A DNA stretch of 64,000 bases from Eubacteriales bacterium (GTDB lineage: Bacteria > Bacillota > Clostridia > Oscillospirales > Oscillospiraceae): positions 1-64,000 of the forward strand of contig JAUNQI010000003.1 of assembly GCA_030536255.1 (NCBI GenBank), given 5' to 3'. A program made the position numbers and the translations under genes. Below, piece by piece: positions 52,755 through 61,412 of this stretch (positions are counted from its first letter, which is position 1; the number at the start of each line of letters is the position of its first letter). The notes beneath the pieces are model-generated. The model did not search any database, was not told the DNA's origin, and was given only the letters and a program-made list of their open reading frames with translations.

Positions 52755-53600
52755 TCATCCCGCGGAAAGAAGGTATTCCTCCAGCGTTATACCCAGGCCG
52801 GTGATTTCTTCCGCAGCTGCTTTCCCGACATAGCGGTAATGCCACGGTTCAAAGATGATCCCTGTCTTGTCTCCGGTACCGTCGGGATATCTGAGAATAA
52901 ATCCGTAATCCGTACAATGGCTGATCAGCCACTGCTGTGTTCCCGTCCACTGCTGCTGATAGTCCAGCTCCGGATAGATTTCATCCACAATATCTATTGC
53001 CAGACCAAGCTGATGCTCGCTGGTACCTGGGAAAGCAACAGACTGAGCTGCCTTTTCAGGTGCAAGCTGGGGATCCGTTCCCCCTGCGATTACCCGCTCC
53101 ACCTTATTGTCAAAAAGCTCCTGCTGATACTCCTGCGTACGATAGGCCGAGATCGGCACAGGAAAGCCCCCCGCTTTCCGGCAGTCTGTCAGCATCTTCT
53201 CCAGCGCACCGGCGCAGCGTTCATCGATCACCATTCCATCACCGATATTTACCAGATGAGGAACATATTCCGGAGAAATACTGTTCCACGGATTCACGAG
53301 GGTCATCAGCTCATGCCGGTTATTCTCAAGAAAAATCCGCTTCAGACTGAGACGATAGTCACGCTCAAGCTGCTGCCTTTCCTCTGCGCTTTTTTCCCGG
53401 AACAGACGCTGCTCCTCCGCAACTGACCGCATAGAAATTTCCATGCCGCTTTGACGTATCATTTCGGAGAGCTCGTCATTTACCCTGACTGCGTCCGCAT
53501 ACATTTTCAGCGAAAACGCAGCACAGGAGGCTATTCCGAGAAACAAAACAGCAATGGAAACGATAAGAAAAATATTCGTTTTTCGCTTTTCTGTCTTCAT
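52755..53600 (-). CDS. VanY-type D-Ala-D-Ala carboxypeptidase (peptidase M15)
   Basis: The 281 residues have an N-terminal membrane anchor (about 10-30), a Glu/Arg-rich coiled stretch (about 40-90), then an M15B zinc peptidase domain. Motifs are PISAYRTQEYQQELF, the zinc site GTSEHQLGLAIDIVD (His and Asp) and IIFEPWHYRYVG (catalytic Glu and His). It trims terminal D-alanine from peptidoglycan stems. No van resistance genes are near, so a housekeeping role is likely. It is separate from the plsY-der run. Confidence 0.92.
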   Translation of the reverse strand: MKTEKRKTNIFLIVSIAVLFLGIASCAAFSLKMYADAVRVNDELSEMIRQSGMEISMRSVAEEQRLFREKSAEERQQLERDYRLSLKRIFLENNRHELMTLVNPWNSISPEYVPHLVNIGDGMVIDERCAGALEKMLTDCRKAGGFPVPISAYRTQEYQQELFDNKVERVIAGGTDPQLAPEKAAQSVAFPGTSEHQLGLAIDIVDEIYPELDYQQQWTGTQQWLISHCTDYGFILRYPDGTGDKTGIIFEPWHYRYVGKAAAEEITGLGITLEEYLLSAG

Positions 53601-53652
53601 GTAACCTCACCGTTCATTATCGGGCAGCATTTTCTGAGAAGCATTGACCTTT

Positions 53653-54300
53653 TCAGAATTTCGTTTCAAACTTATACGAAAGATCTTCTCTGAAAGCCAG
53701 CTTCTGTTCCGTTCCCTTCACAACTCCAGCGATTCCTTTTATATGCTTTACCAGAACCGCAACTCCGGAAAAAGCAAGAAGGTAGATAACGACTTTATTC
53801 TCAACAATAAGCAGAGGAGCGACCGCCGCAGCAAGCGCAGCGATCCCGGCTGCGAGCGGCATATAGCGGATCACGGCCAGAGCGCCGATAAAAACGACCG
53901 ACACCGCAATTCCGAGAGACGCATCGGCAAAAATGCAGGTAAAGATCAGCGGCATGATACCGGAGGTCCCTCTCAGACCGTAAAACGCAGGCCAGAGCCT
54001 GCCCATGATCAGACAGAATCCCGCAAAGGCCCTGCCGACATCGGCATGCCCTTTTATGCCGAGAAGAAGACCACCGATCACAATGGGAATAACATCTTTC
54101 ACAGCTTCCACCAGCAGAAGCTCGAGAGCGCCCTTCAGGCCGTAAACACGCCTGAAGTTTGAAAGCCAGTCATTGCCCCGCCCGAATCTGTTCAGATTGT
54201 ACCTGAACAGGAAGTTGGACGCAAGAACAAGCGTGCTCAGAGATCCGAACACATACGCCACTGCTGCCGTTATGAGAAGCAGGATCCCGTAAATGATCAT
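53653..54300 (-). CDS. plsY: Divergent PlsY-type glycerol-3-phosphate acyltransferase
   Basis: This 215-residue protein has five membrane helices, the size and topology of PlsY, which acylates glycerol 3-phosphate from acyl-phosphate. The family's loops are recognisable but altered. FGRGNDWLSNFRRVYG replaces the usual GSGNxGxTNxxR pattern, and GRLWPAFYGLRGTSGIMPL replaces GHxxPxFxxFxGGKG. The gene overlaps der by four bases, the usual der-plsY adjacency of Clostridia. Given the altered motifs it may have different kinetics or a different acceptor. Confidence 0.78.
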   Translation of the reverse strand: MIIYGILLLITAAVAYVFGSLSTLVLASNFLFRYNLNRFGRGNDWLSNFRRVYGLKGALELLLVEAVKDVIPIVIGGLLLGIKGHADVGRAFAGFCLIMGRLWPAFYGLRGTSGIMPLIFTCIFADASLGIAVSVVFIGALAVIRYMPLAAGIAALAAAVAPLLIVENKVVIYLLAFSGVAVLVKHIKGIAGVVKGTEQKLAFREDLSYKFETKF

Positions 54301-55622
54301 TCCGTATCACCTTTCTGCCGGATCACAAGCCTGATGGGCGTACCTTCAAGACCAAACACGGCACGGATCTGATTTTCAAGATATCGCTGATATGAGAAAT
54401 GGAACAGCTCTTTTTTATTGCAGAACACGACAAAATTGGGCGGCTTTATACCGGTCTGGGTCATGTAGTAGATCTTCAGACGGCGGCCCTTGTCCGTAGG
54501 CGGCTGGACTCTCGCCTGAGCATCGGCAAGAACATCATTCAGCATTCCCGTGGTAATACGCATATTCGTCTGGTCATTGACAAAGTTTACCAGCTCAAAC
54601 ACTCTTTCTATTCTCTGACCTGTGAGCGCAGAAATAAAGAGAATGGGCGCATAGCTCATGAAACTGAGATCTCGCATGATATCCTTGCGCATCTTCTCCA
54701 TGGTCCCTGTTTCCTTATCCACAAGATCCCACTTGTTGACGATAACGACGGATGCCTTTCCGGCCTCATGAGCCAGACCGGCGATCTTGGTATCCTGCTC
54801 CGTTACCCCGTCACGCCCATCGATCATAATAAGGCAGACATCCGCACGCTCTATGGCCAGCTGCGCACGCATAACGGAAAATTTCTCCACCCGCTCTTCG
54901 ACTTTGCTTTTGCGCCGGATACCTGCGGTATCAATAAAATTATAGCGTCCGTATTTATTCTCAACCAGTGAATCCACAGCGTCTCTGGTAGTCCCCGCCA
55001 CATCACTGACAATTACACGCTTTTCCCCGAGGATCTGATTGATCAGAGAGGATTTCCCGACATTCGGCTTACCGATGACCGCCACGCTGATAACATCGCC
55101 GTCATTCTCCTCCTCTGTCTCGTCCGGGAAATGGAAAACGCACTCATCCAGAAGATCTCCGGTACCGTGACCATGTATAGCTGAAACGGCAATCGGATCA
55201 CCGAGGCCGAGCTCATAGAATTCATAAAGCGCAGGATCCGCAGCACCGGTGGAATCCGCCTTGTTCACAGCCAGAACGACCGGCTTGCGCGAACGCTTCA
55301 GCATATTGGCAACTTCCTTGTCGGCAGCCGTGACCCCCGTACGAATGTCCGTGACAAGAACGATCACATCCGCAGCATTGATCGCGATCTGCGCCTGCTC
55401 CCGCATGAATGCCAGGATCTCGCTGTCCGTATTCGGTTCTATTCCCCCGGTGTCCACAATATCGAACTGCCTGCCGCACCATTCGCAGACGGCATACAGC
55501 CTGTCTCTGGTAACACCGGGCGTATCTTCAACAATGGACAGCCTCTGACCGACCAGCTTATTAAAGAGCATGGACTTTCCGACATTCGGTCTTCCCACTA
55601 TTGCAACCAAAGGTTTCGACAT
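54297..55622 (-). CDS. der: Ribosome biogenesis GTPase Der (EngA)
   Basis: The 441 residues carry two tandem GTPase domains. The first has VGRPNVGKSMLFNKL, DTPGVTRDR, DTGGIE and NKAD. The second has IGKPNVGKSSLINQI, DVAGTTRDAVDS, DTAGIRRKSKVE and NKWDLVD. A C-terminal KH-like domain (about 350-435) follows. Der is needed for 50S subunit assembly. Its end overlaps plsY; the radical SAM gene lies 23 bases upstream in the same direction. Confidence 0.98.
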   Translation of the reverse strand: MSKPLVAIVGRPNVGKSMLFNKLVGQRLSIVEDTPGVTRDRLYAVCEWCGRQFDIVDTGGIEPNTDSEILAFMREQAQIAINAADVIVLVTDIRTGVTAADKEVANMLKRSRKPVVLAVNKADSTGAADPALYEFYELGLGDPIAVSAIHGHGTGDLLDECVFHFPDETEEENDGDVISVAVIGKPNVGKSSLINQILGEKRVIVSDVAGTTRDAVDSLVENKYGRYNFIDTAGIRRKSKVEERVEKFSVMRAQLAIERADVCLIMIDGRDGVTEQDTKIAGLAHEAGKASVVIVNKWDLVDKETGTMEKMRKDIMRDLSFMSYAPILFISALTGQRIERVFELVNFVNDQTNMRITTGMLNDVLADAQARVQPPTDKGRRLKIYYMTQTGIKPPNFVVFCNKKELFHFSYQRYLENQIRAVFGLEGTPIRLVIRQKGDTE

Positions 55623-55645
55623 ATCGCTTTTCTATCTCCTAATAC

Positions 55646-57019
55646 TCAGTTATACCTGTAAAATTCTTCTCCGCCGGGCATTCCTTCAGAGCACTCGTCC
55701 CGATCCATTCCGTCATTCAGCCCAAGCATCGCATCCAGCAGCTCAAACCCGTCCTGCTCTACCGGAATGACAGGTACTCCGAGCCTCGCTGATGCTTCCG
55801 CAAGAGATACATCATCCAAAAAATCCTTTTCCTCACGCCGGATCATATTCCGCGTGATCAGGAGTCTGTCTCCCAGCGGCTTTTCTTTCAGCTGTGCGAT
55901 AAGATCCCCGCCTGTAACCAGACCGGAGACCGTAACGCTCCTTCCGAAAAAGTCATTTTCTATCGCGTAAACTTTCCCTTTCATATTATCATACTTCTCT
56001 CCGACGGCTTTTACAAGCTTTTCAAGCAGAGGAGCCGCGGCAACACCTGCAGCAACGGAAAAGCTCTGCGGCTTATCCGGCTCATCCGACAGACGGAGCG
56101 CAGACATAAATTCCGTTTCCAGCAGACGGAGCATTCCTACTCCGTTTTCAAGCTGAACATATTCTTCATAGAAGGAATCCTCCGGGATCTCTCTCCCGGC
56201 CTTCAGATAAAGCTCGTCACCGCAGAAGAAGATCCTGCTTCCGTAGTTCTCAATGCATTTATCCCCGAAAGCCGTGACCATATCAATCGTTTCGGCCGCA
56301 TGCTCCGGCGTGAACGGAGCAAGCTCATACAGTCCTTCCCTGAACCTCGTAAGTCCAACCGGAACAACAGATACGCTTCGCACGTAAGGATACATGGAAC
56401 TGAGATCCGCCATGCTCTTCATAAGCTGCTGCCCGTCGTTGATTCCGGGACAGCATACGATCTGGCAGTTCATTACGATCCCGTTATCCGCAAACTTTCG
56501 CATAATATCCAGACTCTTCCCGGCCCGCGGATTCCGCAGCATGGCGCACCTGAGCTCCGGATCCGTAGTATGGACCGAGACATTCACCGGACTTACCCGC
56601 AGATCAATGATGCGCTGCACCTCACGGTCCGAAAGATTGGTCAGCGTAATATAATTTCCGAGCAGAAAGCTGAGACGGGCATCATCGTCCTTGAAATACA
56701 TCGTCTTCCGCATTCCCTTCGGAAGCTGGTCAATAAAGCAGAAGATGCAGCTGTTCGCGCAGGAACGAGGAGAATCCATCAGGTAACTCTCAAAATCCAG
56801 ACCAAGATCTCCACCTTCCGCCTTTTCAACATGAACCGAATACTCCGTTCCGTCTTCACGGGAAAGAAGCACATCAAGAGAGGTATCATAGGCATAGAAT
56901 TTATAATCCAGCACATCTATGATCTTATTCCCGTTAATCGCCAGAACACGGTCTCCCGGGACACACTGCCCGGAAAGCGGGGAAAAGGAATCTATCGATT
57001 TTATTCTGTTATCAGCCAT
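55646..57019 (-). CDS. DUF512 radical SAM protein with PDZ domain
   Basis: The 457 residues begin with a PDZ-like domain (about 1-75, GQCVPGDRVLAINGNKIIDV). A radical SAM core follows with the CX3CX2C iron-sulfur motif in SCANSCIFCFIDQLPKGMRK. The C-terminal DUF512 region spans about 240-440. This family lies next to der in many Clostridia. Its chemical reaction is unknown. It probably forms one transcript with der and plsY. Confidence 0.92.
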   Translation of the reverse strand: MADNRIKSIDSFSPLSGQCVPGDRVLAINGNKIIDVLDYKFYAYDTSLDVLLSREDGTEYSVHVEKAEGGDLGLDFESYLMDSPRSCANSCIFCFIDQLPKGMRKTMYFKDDDARLSFLLGNYITLTNLSDREVQRIIDLRVSPVNVSVHTTDPELRCAMLRNPRAGKSLDIMRKFADNGIVMNCQIVCCPGINDGQQLMKSMADLSSMYPYVRSVSVVPVGLTRFREGLYELAPFTPEHAAETIDMVTAFGDKCIENYGSRIFFCGDELYLKAGREIPEDSFYEEYVQLENGVGMLRLLETEFMSALRLSDEPDKPQSFSVAAGVAAAPLLEKLVKAVGEKYDNMKGKVYAIENDFFGRSVTVSGLVTGGDLIAQLKEKPLGDRLLITRNMIRREEKDFLDDVSLAEASARLGVPVIPVEQDGFELLDAMLGLNDGMDRDECSEGMPGGEEFYRYN

Positions 57020-57072
57020 TACTTCCGCCTGCTTTGATTAATTTCTTATAAAAATACCAGATACAAAAAGAA

Positions 57073-57100
57073 AAAGGAGAAGAACAATCTCTTCTCCTTT
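57073..57100 (-). terminator. Intrinsic terminator after rpmF
   Basis: AAAGGAGAAGA pairs with TCTTCTCCTTT (six-base loop) and on the minus strand is followed by TTCTTTTTG. It lies 16 bases past the rpmF stop. Confidence 0.85.
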
Positions 57101-57115
57101 GACTTTGCTTAAAGC

Positions 57116-57298
57116 TTACTCTTCGACGGTAATTACCTGACGGCCGTTGTACTTGCCGCAGGCTTTGCATGCACGATGAGGCATGACAAATGCGCCGCAG
57201 TTGGAGCACTTTACGAGATTGGGAACTGCGAGCTTCCAGGTAGAAGATCTTCTCTTATCTCTTCTCTGTCTTGATACTTTTCCTTTTGGGACTGCCAT
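57116..57298 (-). CDS. rpmF: 50S ribosomal protein L32
   Basis: This 60-residue protein has the conserved AVPKGKVSRQRRDKRRSS start and a four-cysteine zinc site (CSNCG and CKACG). It is downstream of yceD with a 38-base gap, the usual yceD-rpmF pair, and ends at a strong terminator. Confidence 0.98.
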   Translation of the reverse strand: MAVPKGKVSRQRRDKRRSSTWKLAVPNLVKCSNCGAFVMPHRACKACGKYNGRQVITVEE

Positions 57299-57336
57299 AT
57301 TGACACCTCCTGCTTTATCAGCTGTTTATGAGCAGC

Positions 57337-57837
57337 TCATTTATTATTTTTATCCAAAAGCTGCTCAAGTACAGCAAATCTTGGATCAGTTTGTTTCCGG
57401 CACGAACACGGGCCGAGATTCAGGTTTTTTCCGCATGCCGTACAAAGACCCTTGCAATCCTCTCTGCAGAGGAATTTGGTCTCCATATCCAGAATAAAGC
57501 ACGTTGAAAGCACTTCGTCAAGATCAACGGAATCGCCTTCTATCAGGAAGAGCTCAGGATTATCCTCCGACTCTTCACTTGCCAGAACGACATCAAGCTC
57601 CGTAATCTTTGTGCTTTCGAATTCTTCTCCGCAGCGATCACATATGCAGACCATATCTGCAATGATCTCACCTTCCAGACGAAGGATCCCAGCCTCATTG
57701 AACACGCGGCCATGCGCTTCGGGCTTATGCGCATACCCCGAAACAGACGGGAAATCCAGCCTGCCGGTATCGAGTTCGCAGTCAAAATCAGCGAACGCTC
57801 CGGGATTATCTATGATCTTTCTTAAATCAAGCCGCAT
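57337..57837 (-). CDS. yceD: YceD/DUF177 family protein
   Basis: The protein has 166 residues. A DUF177 core (GEIIADMVCICDRCGEEF) is followed by an acidic middle and a C-terminal cysteine cluster (CREDCKGLCTACGKNL) likely to bind zinc. Homologues in E. coli and plants affect 23S rRNA processing and L32/L20 incorporation (family knowledge). The start ATG 57837 is preceded by GAGGAG. The longer frame from 57852 is less well placed. A perfect-consensus promoter lies about 30 bases upstream. Confidence 0.93.
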   Translation of the reverse strand: MRLDLRKIIDNPGAFADFDCELDTGRLDFPSVSGYAHKPEAHGRVFNEAGILRLEGEIIADMVCICDRCGEEFESTKITELDVVLASEESEDNPELFLIEGDSVDLDEVLSTCFILDMETKFLCREDCKGLCTACGKNLNLGPCSCRKQTDPRFAVLEQLLDKNNK

Positions 57838-57864
57838 ATCTGCTCCTCGCACAATCGCCTTGAT

Positions 57865-57893
57865 ATTATAATAGCCGAATCAAGACTTGTCAA
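57865..57893 (-). promoter_or_regulatory. Perfect-consensus promoter of yceD-rpmF
   Basis: Minus-strand TTGACA (57893-57888), 17 bases, TATAAT (57870-57865). The -35 box is shared, base for base, with the divergent RluD-family promoter. Confidence 0.88.
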
Positions 57894-57915
57894 CAGAAAT
57901 TTTACGTAGTATAAT
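57887..57915 (+). promoter_or_regulatory. Promoter of the RluD-family/CDF run
   Basis: TTGTCA (57887-57892), 17 bases, TATAAT (57910-57915). Five of its six -35 bases are also the -35 box of the opposing yceD promoter. Confidence 0.78.
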
Positions 57916-57968
57916 TCAAAAAACCATAAAAATAGTATAATTTTAGAATTATGTTAATCTGAGTGCCT

Positions 57969-58952
57969 ATGAAAGAGATCACCATCAAAAAAAACGATGC
58001 GGGACAGCGTCTGGACAGGTTTATCGGGAAATCTGTTCCCCTGCTTCCGGACTCGCTCTTACAGAAATATATACGCCTCAAACGGATAAAAGTCAACGGA
58101 AAAGGATCAAAACGCGATACCAGGATCTGTGAAGGCGATATTATCCAGCTCTATATCAATGACGAATTTTTTGAAAAGCCAAGAGAGGAAAATTCCTATC
58201 TGAAGGTTGGGACTCCCAGGCTTGACATCGTATATGAGGACGAAAACATTCTCCTTGCCGATAAGAAACCGGGCGTACTCTGCCACAGTGCGGGTCAGTG
58301 GGATTACAACACACTGATTGCAAATATTCAGGCTTACCTCGCCCAAAAAGGGGAATGGCATCCCCATGAAGAGAACTCTTTTGCCCCTGCGCTCTGCAAC
58401 CGGATTGACAGGAACACCGGCGGGATCGTTATCGCTGCAAAGAATGCGGAAACACTGAGGATCCTGAATGAGAAAATAAAAGACAGGGAAATTGAAAAAT
58501 ATTACCTCTGCGCTGTCCGCGGCAGACCGAAGCCCTCCGAAGGAAGACTGGAAAACTTTCTCTTTAAAGATGCAGAGAAAAATCAGGTGTTCATCAAATC
58601 CAAATATGAGCCAGGCGTAAAAACTGCTGTAACGGAATACTGCACGCTGTGCTCCGAGGGACCCCTGTCTCTGGTGGAATGCCGTCTTCTGACCGGAAGG
58701 ACCCACCAGATCCGCGCTCAGATGGCCTATGCCGGATGGCCTCTGCTCGGCGATGGGAAATACGGCAGCGAACGCTTCAACAAGGACTTTGATGAAAAAG
58801 GGCAGGCATTGTATTCTTATAAATTAATCTTTGAATTCCCAACGGATTCCGGTATTCTCGAATACCTTCGCGGCAGGGAATTCACCGTTCGTTCCGTAGA
58901 CTTTGCTCAGAAATACTTTGATTATGAAATAAAAAACACAGAAAGGTATTGA
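57969..58952 (+). CDS. RluC/RluD-family pseudouridine synthase
   Basis: The 327 residues start with an N-terminal S4 RNA-binding domain (about 1-65, GQRLDRFIGKSVPLLPDSLL). The catalytic domain carries the conserved Asp in LCNRIDRNTGGIVIAAKN and SLVECRLLTGRTHQIRAQM. The family isomerises uridines in 23S rRNA. RluC, RluD or a Bacillota paralogue (YtzF/YjbO type) cannot be told apart here. ATG 57969 has no clear ribosome binding site, so translation may rely on the AT-rich leader. The CDF gene overlaps or follows directly. Confidence 0.92.
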   Translation: MKEITIKKNDAGQRLDRFIGKSVPLLPDSLLQKYIRLKRIKVNGKGSKRDTRICEGDIIQLYINDEFFEKPREENSYLKVGTPRLDIVYEDENILLADKKPGVLCHSAGQWDYNTLIANIQAYLAQKGEWHPHEENSFAPALCNRIDRNTGGIVIAAKNAETLRILNEKIKDREIEKYYLCAVRGRPKPSEGRLENFLFKDAEKNQVFIKSKYEPGVKTAVTEYCTLCSEGPLSLVECRLLTGRTHQIRAQMAYAGWPLLGDGKYGSERFNKDFDEKGQALYSYKLIFEFPTDSGILEYLRGREFTVRSVDFAQKYFDYEIKNTERY

Positions 58953-58957
58953 ACCAT

Positions 58958-60130
58958 TTGTTAAAGCTTCTTATTAAATTATTCATTAAAAACCCGGAGG
59001 ACGTTTCTGACCAGAAAGTAAGAAACGCTTACGGAACGCTGTGCGGCGCATTCGGTATTTTCCTGAACATTCTTCTTTTCGCCGGAAAGTACTTTGCAGG
59101 AATCATATCGGGGTCAGTCGCCATTTCTGCTGACGCATTCAACAACCTCTCTGACGCCGGCTCCTCTCTCATATCTCTTCTTGGCTTTCGCCTTGCATCC
59201 AGACGGCCGGATCCGGATCATCCTTTCGGTCACGGACGCGTAGAATATTTGACCGGTCTTGTCATTTCCGCTCTTATAATTCTCATGGGTTTTGAGCTTG
59301 GCAAGACCTCCGTCGGCAAGATCATAAACCCCACTCCGATTGAAGGCGGAGTTCTGCCGATGATCATTCTTCTTGTCTCCATTGCAGTAAAATTCTACAT
59401 GAGCAGCTACAACCGCGTGATCGGCAAAAAGATCAGCTCCTCATCCATGCTTGCCACTGCAACAGACTCCCTTTCCGATTCCATTTCCACAGCTGTTGTT
59501 TTTGTTTCCATGCTCATCTCAAAAATCTTCGGACTGAATATTGACGGTTGGGCAGGACTTGCCGTAGCAGTATTCATCTTCTTTGCAGGATTCTCCGCAA
59601 TCAAGGACACCATTGCTCCGCTTCTCGGCACAGCTCCCGAAAAGGAATTCGTGAGCAACGTGGAAAAAGCCGTTATGGCACACCCGGAAGTTCTCGGAAT
59701 CCATGATCTGATTGTCCATGATTACGGTCCTGGCCGCCTGTTTATCTCTCTTCACGCAGAAGTTGACGGGAATGGCAATGTTTTTGATCTTCATGACGTG
59801 ATAGATAATGCAGAAAATGACCTCCGCGAAAAATTCGGATGTCTGGCAACAATACACCTTGATCCGATCGATCCGGGCAACAGTGAGCTGTTTTCTCTCA
59901 AAACTGAAATAACGAGAGATGTCCAGGCCTGTATCGGAGATGAAAGCATCACGATCCATGATCTGCGTATGGTTCCCGGTCCGAGCCACACAAACGTCAT
60001 CTTTGACGCAGTACTGCCGGCAGACTGTAAAATGACCGATGCGGAAGCCGCTTCTCTGATCAGAAAATCCATTCTGAAAGATCACCCGGGATATTTTGCA
60101 GTTATCAATATCGACCGGTCATTCGTATAA
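58958..60130 (+). CDS. Cation diffusion facilitator family transporter
   Basis: This divalent metal/proton antiporter has about 390 residues. Six membrane helices (to about 205) include the metal site DAFNNLSDAGSSLISL, RPDPDHPFGHGRVEYL and later ATDSLSDSISTAVV. An unusually long cytoplasmic domain (about 210-390) includes the usual dimer domain (HPEVLGIHDLIVHDYGPG). Start is uncertain: TTG 58958 (AAAGG 11 bases upstream) or TTG 58949, which overlaps the RluD-family stop. Metal (zinc, manganese, iron or cobalt) cannot be read from sequence alone. Confidence 0.92.
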   Translation: MLKLLIKLFIKNPEDVSDQKVRNAYGTLCGAFGIFLNILLFAGKYFAGIISGSVAISADAFNNLSDAGSSLISLLGFRLASRRPDPDHPFGHGRVEYLTGLVISALIILMGFELGKTSVGKIINPTPIEGGVLPMIILLVSIAVKFYMSSYNRVIGKKISSSSMLATATDSLSDSISTAVVFVSMLISKIFGLNIDGWAGLAVAVFIFFAGFSAIKDTIAPLLGTAPEKEFVSNVEKAVMAHPEVLGIHDLIVHDYGPGRLFISLHAEVDGNGNVFDLHDVIDNAENDLREKFGCLATIHLDPIDPGNSELFSLKTEITRDVQACIGDESITIHDLRMVPGPSHTNVIFDAVLPADCKMTDAEAASLIRKSILKDHPGYFAVINIDRSFV

Positions 60131-60153
60131 TATTCCAGAGGAAGGAAAACAAC

Positions 60154-60732
60154 ATGGAAAAAAACGGGCTTGAAAAACTCCGTACAGAACTAGCGGAGTA
60201 TACTCCCTGGAATGAGCAGGAAGAAAAAGACCGAGACGTAATTCTTTCTTATATTAACCGGTTCCCCAATGCTTTTGACCGGAGTAATCTTATCGCTCAT
60301 ATTACTGCTTCATCATGGGTAATAAACAGGAAAAGAGATCAGGTTTTATTGGTCTATCATAACATCTATGACTCCTGGTCCTGGACAGGCGGACATGCGG
60401 ATGGAGAAACGGATCTGCTCTCTGTCGCTATACGGGAAGTGAGGGAGGAGACTGGCGTTAAAAGCGTAAAGCCTGTATCCGATAAAATTTTCTCTCTTGA
60501 GGTTCTTACAGTTGACGGCCACGAAAAATGGGGACAATACGTTCCGAGCCACCTTCATCTGAATATTACCTATCTTCTGGAAGCAAACGAGACGGAGGAG
60601 CTCAGAGTCTGTGAAGGAGAAAACAAAGCTGTTTCCTGGTTTCCCCCGGAAGATGCTCTGAGTGCATCCTCAGAGCCATGGTTTGTTCAGCGAATCTATA
60701 AAAAGCTAAACGAAAAAATGCGTACTTTTTAA
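60154..60732 (+). CDS. NUDIX hydrolase
   Basis: The 192 residues contain the NUDIX box WTGGHADGETDLLSVAIREV, continuing REETGV, with one residue fewer before the first Glu and one more after it than the textbook spacing. The N-terminal helical region (about 1-50) precedes SWVINRKRDQVLLVYHNIYDSW. The substrate is unknown; nucleoside-diphosphate derivatives are typical. AGAGGAAGG stands about ten bases before ATG. It follows the CDF gene by 23 bases and probably shares its transcript. Confidence 0.92.
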   Translation: MEKNGLEKLRTELAEYTPWNEQEEKDRDVILSYINRFPNAFDRSNLIAHITASSWVINRKRDQVLLVYHNIYDSWSWTGGHADGETDLLSVAIREVREETGVKSVKPVSDKIFSLEVLTVDGHEKWGQYVPSHLHLNITYLLEANETEELRVCEGENKAVSWFPPEDALSASSEPWFVQRIYKKLNEKMRTF

Positions 60733-60802
60733 GGGTGCTTTCTTCACTTTTAACTGTATGTTCCGTTTCTCTTTTCTTTATGATAACATTTCATTTCTCT
60801 GC

Positions 60803-60831
60803 TTTACAATTGTCTCCTCATCTGCTATTAT
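60803..60831 (+). promoter_or_regulatory. Promoter of mscL
   Basis: TTTACA (60803-60808), 17 bases, TATTAT (60826-60831), 45 bases before ATG 60876. Confidence 0.65.
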
Positions 60832-60875
60832 TGTCAGCAGTTTTACATTTAAAACAATATATAAGAGGTACTATC

Positions 60876-61319
60876 ATGAAAAAGTTTTTTGAAGAATTCA
60901 AACAGTTTATCAGCAAAGGCAATGTCATGGATCTGGCAGTCGGCGTTATCATCGGCGGCGCATTCCAGAGCATTGTAAACTCTCTCGTTAACGACATTCT
61001 TATGCCTCTCCTCAGCATGATCACCGGCGGTGTGAATTTTGCCAGCTGGGCAGTTACTATTGGAAAAGGCGAGCTTGAAAATCCCGCAACTCTCACCTAC
61101 GGTAACTTTATCTCCGCAATCATCAACTTCCTGCTGATGGCAGTTGTTCTTTTCCTCATTATCAAGGCTATGAACTCCGCAAAGTCTGCTTTAGCAAAGC
61201 CCAAGGCAGAAGTTGAAGAAGAGAAAGTTCCCACCACAAAGATCTGCCCCTTCTGCAAGAGTGAGATCGCTATTGACGCAACCCGTTGCCCGCACTGCAC
61301 CTCTCAGCTGGACAAGTAA
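60876..61319 (+). CDS. mscL: Large-conductance mechanosensitive channel with C-terminal zinc ribbon
   Basis: The 147 residues have the MscL N-terminal amphipathic helix (KKFFEEFKQFISKGNVMDLA), pore helix TM1 (VGVIIGGAFQSIVNSLVNDI), TM2 (about 75-100) and then a CPFCKSEIAIDATRCPHC zinc ribbon instead of a plain helical tail. It releases osmolytes under hypo-osmotic shock. ATG 60876 has AGAGGT six bases upstream; the longer frame from 60735 covers the promoter and is rejected. Confidence 0.96.
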   Translation: MKKFFEEFKQFISKGNVMDLAVGVIIGGAFQSIVNSLVNDILMPLLSMITGGVNFASWAVTIGKGELENPATLTYGNFISAIINFLLMAVVLFLIIKAMNSAKSALAKPKAEVEEEKVPTTKICPFCKSEIAIDATRCPHCTSQLDK

Positions 61320-61355
61320 GCCGCTGCACAGCAAATACTTCAAGTTCCATATCTG

Positions 61356-61396
61356 AAAAAAAGATTTCCCGTCATATTGACAGGAAATCTTTTTTA
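61356..61396. terminator. Bidirectional terminator between mscL and the FlaA1-like gene
   Basis: AAAAAAAGATTTCC (61356-61369) pairs with GGAAATCTTTTTT (from 61383). The A/T ends serve as U-tracts in both directions for the two converging genes. Confidence 0.85.
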
Positions 61397-61412
61397 TTAC
61401 TTTTTTCTGAGG

